From positions 1 through 8,665 of the forward strand of contig UQZY01000055.1 in NCBI GenBank assembly GCA_900545655.1: a stretch of 8,665 nt of DNA, read 5' to 3'. Numbering within the stretch: the stretch's first letter is position 1; each line of letters starts with the position of its first letter. A program made the position numbers and the translations under genes. This DNA comes from an uncultured Oscillospiraceae bacterium. GTDB lineage: Bacteria; Bacillota; Clostridia; Oscillospirales; Acutalibacteraceae. Below are positions 1 to 4,715 of this stretch, piece after piece. A model generated the notes under the pieces. It ran no database searches, was not told the DNA's origin, and was given only the letters and a program-made list of their open reading frames with translations.

Positions 1-282
1 TTCTATGGCGCAGTTGCGCAAAACCCGTATGATATTGGCTATCAGGCGGTCGTCTCCGCAGTAAAAGCTAGTAAAGGCGAAGCTGTCGAGGATATCGATG
101 CACAGGCCAAATGGTACAACTCAGAAAACATGGATGATGAAGAAATCGCAAGACTTTGTGATATTGCAATGTGCGGAGACCACGGAATCGGCAGCTGCTT
201 TGATGCAAGACTTGACCTGCAAAAAGCCATTGCAAAGGGTGACGACATCTGTGCTTTAAGATACATAAAGAATGATAACTAA
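1..282 (+). CDS. C-terminal part of a chimeric protein: sugar-binding-protein end joined to an ATC-hydrolase-like tail
   Basis: Frame 1 is open from the window edge to TAA at 280-282 and gives 93 residues; the start lies outside the window. Residues 1-51 (AVAQNPYDIGYQAV, then a KWYNSENMDDEEIA-like end) read like the last part of a periplasmic sugar-binding lipoprotein of an ABC transporter (Peripla_BP_4/RbsB-like), where such an end normally closes the protein. Residues 53-93 continue with CDIAMCGDHGIG and finish with IAKGDDICALRYIK. That part resembles the C-terminus of L-2-amino-thiazoline-4-carboxylic acid hydrolases (ATC_hydrolase family), which typically end in a G-D-D-x-C-D-F-R-F-like motif. 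Both assignments are by eye. The join is in frame with no stop, so it could be a deletion fusion, an unusual natural architecture or an assembly artefact. Coding itself is likely; the function of the whole is unknown. Confidence 0.65.
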   Translation, partial: FYGAVAQNPYDIGYQAVVSAVKASKGEAVEDIDAQAKWYNSENMDDEEIARLCDIAMCGDHGIGSCFDARLDLQKAIAKGDDICALRYIKNDN

Positions 283-313
283 TGAAAAATCAGTAAATTT
301 TTAATGGAATAGT

Positions 314-350
314 CGGATGGAATGCCGTATTTTCATCCGGAAATATTTTT
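314..350 (+). terminator. Probable intrinsic terminator of the left-edge gene
   Basis: CGGATGGAA (314-322) pairs with TTTCATCCG (331-339) in a 9-bp stem containing one G-U pair, with an 8-base loop. It is followed by an imperfect T-rich tail (ATATTTTT, 343-350). It lies 31 bases after the stop of the upstream gene and 20 bases before the YfcE start. The stem covers an upstream in-frame ATG at 322, which argues against that ATG as a start. The tail is interrupted by A, so termination may be weak. Confidence 0.5.
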
Positions 351-369
351 AACAGGAGAATCACATACA

Positions 370-915
370 ATGAAAATCATGGTCGCATCAGACATACACG
401 GCTCAGTCTGCTATTGCCGTAAAATGATTGACACTTTTCGTCGCGAAAAAGCGGACCGATTATTGCTCCTCGGAGATATTCTTTACCATGGTCCACGCAA
501 TGATCTACCGAAAGAATACGCGCCAAAAGAAGTAATAAAAATGCTGAATGAGCTTAAAGACTTTGTTTTCTGTGTTCGCGGAAATTGTGACACGGAGGTC
601 GATCAGATGGTTCTTGAATTTCCCATCATGGCAGACTACTGTATCATTCCGATAGGTGACAGGCTCATATACGCAACCCACGGTCACAAATTCAACATGG
701 ATTCACCTGCGCCGATAAACAAGGGAGATATCCTCCTTCACGGGCATACACATATCCCAGCATGGGAGCCGTTTGGCAATGATAACCTTTATCTCAATCC
801 CGGTTCGGTGTCAATACCAAAAGAAAACAGCCCTCACAGCTATATGATTATTGAAAATGGTGTGTATACATGGCACTCCCTTGACGGAGAGCTTTATCAC
901 ACCATTCATCCGTAA
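370..915 (+). CDS. yfcE: YfcE-type metallophosphoesterase
   Basis: This encodes a cytoplasmic metal-dependent phosphodiesterase of the calcineurin-like MPP superfamily, 181 aa, close to the usual 180-185 aa of YfcE proteins. All family motifs are present: D8-x-H10 (SDIHG), G35-D36, the GNCD block at 71-74 with N72, H104 in ATHGH, and GHTHIP at 125-130, followed by LNPGSVSIPK. D, N and H residues of this kind coordinate the two-metal centre (commonly Mn2+) in the family. YfcE enzymes cleave model phosphodiesters; the physiological substrate is not settled. I chose ATG 370 because MKIMVASDIHG is the normal N-terminus and AGGAG (354-358) lies 11 bases upstream. The in-frame ATG at 322 adds 16 unrelated residues and sits inside a hairpin. 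The gene is monocistronic and convergent with cadA. Confidence 0.92.
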   Translation: MKIMVASDIHGSVCYCRKMIDTFRREKADRLLLLGDILYHGPRNDLPKEYAPKEVIKMLNELKDFVFCVRGNCDTEVDQMVLEFPIMADYCIIPIGDRLIYATHGHKFNMDSPAPINKGDILLHGHTHIPAWEPFGNDNLYLNPGSVSIPKENSPHSYMIIENGVYTWHSLDGELYHTIHP

Positions 916-947
916 AATAACAGCAGGCGACGTTGCATATAAATAAC

Positions 948-986
948 AAAAGCAGGAGAAAGGATTTTTTCTTTTCCCCTGCTTTT
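948..986. terminator. Shared hairpin terminator between convergent yfcE and cadA
   Basis: AAAAGCAGG (948-956) pairs with CCTGCTTTT (978-986). After one A/C mismatch the stem continues with GAAA/TTTC, enclosing an 11-base loop. Because the arms begin with A4 and end with T4, the hairpin can act in both directions: 33 bases after the yfcE stop and 65 bases after the cadA stop. The rest of the gap, 987-1050, holds a smaller perfect hairpin (ATAAGG/CCTTAT, 1031-1047) immediately past the cadA stop and nothing else I recognise. Confidence 0.6.
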
Positions 987-1050
987 CATATTTATGTTCC
1001 GTTTTTCAAAGCCGCAACAAAAGGCGTACCATAAGGCCGACCCTTATCTT

Positions 1051-3315
1051 TTACTTTTTAAGCATCCTCATAGAGTTGAGAACGGCAAGTATCATTACGC
1101 CTACATCTCCGAAAATCGCGAGCCACATTCCCGCTATTCCGAGAGCGCCGAGTATGAGCAAAAGAACCTTTACGCCCAGAGCGAATACTATGTTTTGCGT
1201 TACGATTTTCTTTGTTTTTCCGGCAATCTCAACGGCATCAATGAGCTTTGACGGCTCATCCGTCATAAGGACAACATCCGCCGCTTCGATTGCGGCATCC
1301 GAGCCGAGTGCCCCCATAGCGATACCGATATCCGCACGGGCGAGAACCGGAGCGTCATTTATTCCGTCTCCGACAAACGCGGTCTTACCGGATTTTTCCT
1401 TGCTGCTTTCCATGATTTTTTCCAGCTTATCCACCTTGTCCCCCGGCAAAAGCTCCGCATGGTATTCATCAAGGCCGATTTCATTTGCGACTGCTTCGGC
1501 GATGGTTTTGTTATCACCTGTAAGCATAACCGTATTCTTAACTCCGAGGGCATGAAGCTTTTCTATTGCGTCCCTGCTGTCCTCCTTTATTTCATCGGAA
1601 ATAACTATGCTTCCGATGAATTTTCCGTCTGCGGCAACATATATCTTTGTACCGACAGCGTCATTTTCCTCAAAGTGAATGTTTTCGGAAGTCATAAGCT
1701 TTACATTGCCGATAAGAACTTTTTTACCGTTTTCGACAACGCTTATACCGTGACCGGATATCTCCGTATAATCAGAAAGTCCGTCCGTTTCCACGTCCCT
1801 ACCGAACTTCAGTCTGTACTCGGTCACAACGGACTTTGCAATTGGATGATTTGAGAAGCTCTCCGCCTTTGCAGCATACGTCAAAAGATTTTCATCGCTT
1901 TCGCCGTTTGCGGTTTTAAGTCCCGTCACCTTAAAAACGCCTTTTGTAAGCGTGCCCGTCTTGTCAAACACGATATTTTGAAGGCCGTTCATGGCTTCAA
2001 GATAATTGCTTCCCTTTATAAGGACGCCGCGCCTTGACGCAGCACCGAGACCGCCGAAAAACGTAAGCGGAACAGAGATAACAAGGGCGCACGGGCAAGA
2101 AATAACAAGGAATACAAAGCCTCTGTAAATCCACTCAGACCAATTGCCGGTTATGATACCCGGAACAAGAGCCAGAAGAAGCGCACATACGACAACTACC
2201 GGTGTGTAGTAATGTGCAAATTTTGAAATAAAGTTCTCCGCAGGGGCCTTCTTTGAGGTTGCATTTTCAACGAGATCCAGTATCTTTGACGCTGTTGATT
2301 CGCCGAATTCCTTTTCAACTCTTACTGTCAGGACTCCGTCCTGACAGATACAGCCGGACAGCACGTGGTCTCCGACTCTTGCAGCGCGCGGAACGGACTC
2401 GCCGGTGAGTGCGCATGTGTCGAGTGAGGCGGCACCCTCTGTTATCTCACCGTCGAGCGGAACCTTTTCACCCGGCTTTACAACGATTATGTCACCTACC
2501 CTGACCTTTCCCGGGTGAACGGTTACGAGTTCCCCGCCCTTCATAAGGTTGGCGCTGTCCGGCCGGATATCCATAAGCTTGGATATTGATTTTCTTGAAT
2601 TGTCAACAGCCATATCCTGAAAGAATTCGCCTATTTGGTAAAAAAGCATTACCGCAACGGCCTCGGGATATTCTCCAATGGCAAAAGCACCGACTGTCGA
2701 AAGCGCCATAAGGAAGTTTTCATCAAAAATCTTTCCGCGAAGGATGTTTCTCAGAGCCCTCAATACAACATCGTACCCGAGTATAACGTATGCGGCAACC
2801 AAAACCGGAATCGTAACAGAAAACGGTATTGTTTCAAGCTTGAAAAGAATAAGTCCCACCACAAAGAATACGGCACCTATAACCAACCTGATTATACGTG
2901 CTTTCGGTGACTTCTCATCCCCGTCATCACTATCATCGGTTGCAGCGCCATTGCTGCTGTCGTGATTGTCGCCGGTGCCGGCATTATTGGCATTATCGTT
3001 TTCGTTGTTATTTTTTTCCTTGCAGCTTTCATCCCCGCAGGAGCAAGCCTCATCGTGTGAGTGCTTATGAGCCTTTACACGGCTTACACCCTCACTTACC
3101 ACAACGTCCGGCTCATGCTTGCGGACGATTTTTTTTATGTCTTCGTAAAGGTCTCCGTTGTAATTTTCTTCGATTATAACCGTAAGCACCTGTCTTATAA
3201 GATTCACGGACGCATTTTTTACACCGGGGAGCTTTGAAACGTCATTCTCTATTTCCGCGCTGCAATGCGGACAATCTATACCTTTAAGTGTAAATTTTCT
3301 CTCCGAATTTTCCAA
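1051..3315 (-). CDS. cadA: CadA/ZntA-type P1B heavy-metal export ATPase (Cd2+/Zn2+/Pb2+)
   Basis: This is an integral membrane pump that uses ATP to expel soft divalent metals from the cytoplasm; 754 aa. Residues 1-78 form a heavy-metal-associated (HMA) domain with the C15-P-H-C18 metal pair. Residues 82-136 are a linker, first His/Cys-rich (HKHSHDEACSCGD), then Asn/Asp/Ser-rich. Membrane segments start near 141. TGES is at 304-307 in the actuator domain, C407-P-C409 in the transport helix, DKTGTLT at 451-457 (phosphorylated D451), H490-P491 in the nucleotide domain, TGD at 599-601 and GDGINDAP at 649-656. K716 and D737 in the last two helices match the P1B-2 (Zn/Cd/Pb) signature and argue against a copper pump. 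The start is TTG at 3315, with a strong Shine-Dalgarno. cadC lies 97 bases upstream. The exact metal preference cannot be read from the sequence. Confidence 0.93.
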   Translation of the reverse strand: MENSERKFTLKGIDCPHCSAEIENDVSKLPGVKNASVNLIRQVLTVIIEENYNGDLYEDIKKIVRKHEPDVVVSEGVSRVKAHKHSHDEACSCGDESCKEKNNNENDNANNAGTGDNHDSSNGAATDDSDDGDEKSPKARIIRLVIGAVFFVVGLILFKLETIPFSVTIPVLVAAYVILGYDVVLRALRNILRGKIFDENFLMALSTVGAFAIGEYPEAVAVMLFYQIGEFFQDMAVDNSRKSISKLMDIRPDSANLMKGGELVTVHPGKVRVGDIIVVKPGEKVPLDGEITEGAASLDTCALTGESVPRAARVGDHVLSGCICQDGVLTVRVEKEFGESTASKILDLVENATSKKAPAENFISKFAHYYTPVVVVCALLLALVPGIITGNWSEWIYRGFVFLVISCPCALVISVPLTFFGGLGAASRRGVLIKGSNYLEAMNGLQNIVFDKTGTLTKGVFKVTGLKTANGESDENLLTYAAKAESFSNHPIAKSVVTEYRLKFGRDVETDGLSDYTEISGHGISVVENGKKVLIGNVKLMTSENIHFEENDAVGTKIYVAADGKFIGSIVISDEIKEDSRDAIEKLHALGVKNTVMLTGDNKTIAEAVANEIGLDEYHAELLPGDKVDKLEKIMESSKEKSGKTAFVGDGINDAPVLARADIGIAMGALGSDAAIEAADVVLMTDEPSKLIDAVEIAGKTKKIVTQNIVFALGVKVLLLILGALGIAGMWLAIFGDVGVMILAVLNSMRMLKK

Positions 3316-3320
3316 AACCT

Positions 3321-3329
3321 TTCCTCCTT
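3321..3329 (-). promoter_or_regulatory. Strong ribosome binding site of cadA fixing a TTG start
   Basis: Read on the minus strand this is AAGGAGGAA, a near-perfect match to the 16S 3' end. The GGAGG core is 7 bases from the TTG at 3315-3313. No ATG or GTG is better placed, and the HMA domain begins right after this codon. The rare TTG start may hold down pump synthesis relative to mRNA level. Confidence 0.8.
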
Positions 3330-3354
3330 AGTCAATTCATCCATTCAAGTTTAA

Positions 3355-3376
3355 CAGTTGAGCAATTATTCAACTG
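3355..3376. promoter_or_regulatory. Second CadC/SmtB-type operator, in front of cadA
   Basis: A 22-base imperfect palindrome: CAGTTGA (3355-3361) and TCAACTG (3370-3376) are exact inverse copies, with CA-AT-TA inside. Its centre follows the 6-2-6 layout TGAGCA-AT-TATTCA known from ArsR/SmtB-family operators (SmtB site core TGAACA-GT-TATTCA). It matches the cadC operator at 15 of 18 core positions in the same orientation. It lies between cadC and the cadA Shine-Dalgarno, 40 bases before the TTG. Confidence 0.7.
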
Positions 3377-3402
3377 AAAGGGTAAAGAAATAGGCCTACA
3401 AC

Positions 3403-3432
3403 ATAATAGGTATTATTCCCGAATATGTTCAA
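3403..3432 (-). promoter_or_regulatory. Possible internal promoter for cadA
   Basis: On the minus strand TTGAAC (3432-3427, inside the end of cadC) is followed after 18 bases by TATTAT (3408-3403). The predicted start near 3396 would place the second operator at about +20 to +42. The -35 box matches consensus at only 4 of 6 positions, so this is a weak candidate. Its appeal is that it would explain why a second operator exists. Confidence 0.35.
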
Positions 3433-3766
3433 GACCTTTATTGATAATTTCTTCCACATGGGAATCCGCCAAAGAGTAATAGACAATCTGACCCTCCCTG
3501 CGAAATTTGACAAGGTTTGCAAGCTTAAGAGCCTTAAGCTGATGAGAAACCGCAGACTTTGTAAGCTCAAGCAAAGAGGCAAGGTCACAGACACACATCT
3601 CATGCTGCTCAAGAGCATGGAGTATGCGGACGCGGGTTCCGTCTCCGAAAAGCTTGAAAAGTGATGCCAGCTCGATATATTCGTCCATGTCGGACATATT
3701 TTTTCTCACTTCGTTTACTACGTCCTCGTGGATAACCTCACAATCACAAACAGGCTGCTTTTCCAT
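3413..3766 (-). CDS. cadC: CadC-type ArsR/SmtB family metal-sensing repressor
   Basis: This encodes a winged-helix dimeric repressor that leaves DNA when it binds Cd2+, Pb2+ or Zn2+; 117 aa from ATG 3766. C7 and C9 lie in the N-terminal arm and C58-V-C60 in the ELCVCDL-type alpha-3 motif, which together would form the thiolate (Cd/Pb) site. The recognition helix covers about 66-80 (LLELTKSAVSHQLKAL). D101-x-H103 and H114-x-x-E117 at the end form the alpha-5 (Zn) site. These numbers agree with those known for plasmid pI258 CadC (C7, C58, C60; D101, H103, H114, E117), except that the second arm cysteine is at 9, not 11. This supports ATG 3766 over an upstream GTG at 3778. The gene is the first of the cadC-cadA unit and probably represses itself. 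Confidence 0.93.
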   Translation of the reverse strand: MEKQPVCDCEVIHEDVVNEVRKNMSDMDEYIELASLFKLFGDGTRVRILHALEQHEMCVCDLASLLELTKSAVSHQLKALKLANLVKFRREGQIVYYSLADSHVEEIINKGLEHIRE

Positions 3767-3774
3767 ATTTCCGC

Positions 3775-3781
3775 TCACCTC
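3775..3781 (-). promoter_or_regulatory. Ribosome binding site of cadC
   Basis: The minus strand reads GAGGTGA here, a 7-base match to the anti-Shine-Dalgarno, 8 bases before ATG 3766. The in-frame GTG at 3778 lies inside this motif and has no site of its own, which decides the start in favour of 3766. Confidence 0.75.
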
Positions 3782-3806
3782 AAATCAGTTACTTGGTTGT
3801 TTGTAG

Positions 3807-3832
3807 GGTAATTGAACAGTTGTTCAACTATT
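3807..3832. promoter_or_regulatory. Primary CadC/SmtB-type 12-2-12 operator
   Basis: TTGAACA (3812-3818), GT, TGTTCAA (3821-3827) is a perfect 7-2-7 inverted repeat. Extended to 12-2-12 (3807-3832) it pairs at 9 of 12 positions. The core TGAACA-GT-TGTTCA is almost the classical SmtB/ArsR-family site. It begins about 4 bases downstream of the predicted cadC transcription start, so a bound repressor would block initiation or early elongation. Confidence 0.85.
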
Positions 3833-3842
3833 CACTAACAAA

Positions 3843-3871
3843 AATATACACCTAAAGAACTCCCCTGTCAA
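3843..3871 (-). promoter_or_regulatory. Sigma-70-type promoter of cadC-cadA
   Basis: On the minus strand a perfect TTGACA (3871-3866) is followed after exactly 17 bases by TATATT (3848-3843), one mismatch from TATAAT. The expected start is near 3836, directly ahead of the primary operator and about 70 bases before the cadC ATG. It is the strongest promoter I can see in the window, as expected for a gene kept off by a repressor. Confidence 0.85.
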
Positions 3872-3945
3872 CACAAATATCAAAGGAAACACAGTTTTTT
3901 CATTACAAACGGTTTTTTGCTATAGGATATCTTTTCAGCCCCGAT

Positions 3946-4638
3946 TTATTTAATCTTCAGGCTTTTAAGATACGCTTTCTGTTCCGAAGTTATGCGATAA
4001 CTTTCAACGGCTTTCTGTATGGCTTTGTTGTGAGTCCACTTATCAAGCTGTCTTTTTTCGATAAACGGTATGACTTCTTCCCATCTTTTCGCAAGAGCCG
4101 TTGCAAAATACCAGGCAATCATCATGTTTACATAGTATTGCTCCGACCTTACAGACGCGACAAGCTTCGGATATACCGAGTCAAAGTCTTCATCGAGAAA
4201 CATACTCATAAGCACGCCTATACCGTAGCGCACCGTAAAGGCTTCATCTGATTTTATCCATCCCTTAGCACGCTCCAGCACATCCTCCTTATTTTCGTAA
4301 AAACACCTCGGCACCGGCATATCGCAGGTTGCCCAGTTGTCTATAAACGGAAGAAAACGCTCAATTTCGGCGATGCATACCTCATAATCCCTTATCTCCG
4401 AAATTATAAGCATATGCAGGTTGTTTTCCTCATAATATCCGTGAGGAAGTATTTTTATAAACTCTGCCGCTTCTTCGGTTTTTGCGTATTCTTTTGCAAA
4501 TTTACGAAGTACGGGAGTTCTTATTCCCATTACCTGTTCCTTCGAAACACTCGGGATAAGACGACTGTGAAAATCCCTGTACTTAAGGTCCCGAAGCTCA
4601 AACAGCTTTTCACGGAGTGATAAAACGGTGTCGGACAT
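3946..4638 (-). CDS. AlkD-type DNA alkylation repair protein (HEAT-like DNA glycosylase)
   Basis: This encodes a cytoplasmic repair enzyme of the DNA alkylation repair family (PF08713), built of helical HEAT-like repeats, which removes N3- and N7-alkylated purines; about 230 aa, the normal size. Counting from the upstream ATG at 4644, W104 and D108 (NWATCD), R139 (VRYGIGVLM) and W178 (IAWYFATAL) appear to match the W109/D113/R148/W187 set of Bacillus cereus AlkD by spacing and context. The WTHNKAIQKAVES block near 203-215 is typical of the family. Two close ATGs exist. AAAGGA lies too near the one at 4644 and at a better distance from the one at 4638, so 4638 is preferred; the difference is two residues. 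The gene is downstream of the CtpE-like ATPase on the same strand (gap about 71 bases). No separate promoter is evident. Confidence 0.88.
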   Translation of the reverse strand: MSDTVLSLREKLFELRDLKYRDFHSRLIPSVSKEQVMGIRTPVLRKFAKEYAKTEEAAEFIKILPHGYYEENNLHMLIISEIRDYEVCIAEIERFLPFIDNWATCDMPVPRCFYENKEDVLERAKGWIKSDEAFTVRYGIGVLMSMFLDEDFDSVYPKLVASVRSEQYYVNMMIAWYFATALAKRWEEVIPFIEKRQLDKWTHNKAIQKAVESYRITSEQKAYLKSLKIK

Positions 4639-4715
4639 ATACATGCTTTCCTTTTATGCTTTTTATCGCAATCTGTTCACACAAACTGTTCGCGGCAATC
4701 TCCGCACACGACAGC

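Noticed and set aside
322..369. Upstream ATG extending the YfcE-type protein by 16 residues
   Set aside because: It lies inside the probable terminator stem, has no Shine-Dalgarno, and the family N-terminus begins at ATG 370 with AGGAG in place.
1031..1047. Small perfect hairpin ATAAGG/CCTTAT just after the cadA stop
   Set aside because: It is only 6 bp and has no T-run on the minus strand, so it is not called as a separate terminator; the 948-986 hairpin is the better candidate.
1076..1555. 159-codon plus-strand frame opposite cadA
   Set aside because: It is antisense to the conserved phosphorylation and ATP-binding part of CadA; composition is that of a shadow frame and no ribosome binding site supports it.
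3872..3945. Terminator for the AlkD gene upstream of the cad promoter
   Set aside because: The segment is A-T rich but I could not build a convincing stem followed by a T-run on the minus strand.
4645..4715. Terminator between the CtpE-like ATPase and the AlkD gene
   Set aside because: Only a 4-bp GCGG/CCGC stem and a short direct repeat are present, with no T-run, so read-through from the ATPase gene remains possible.
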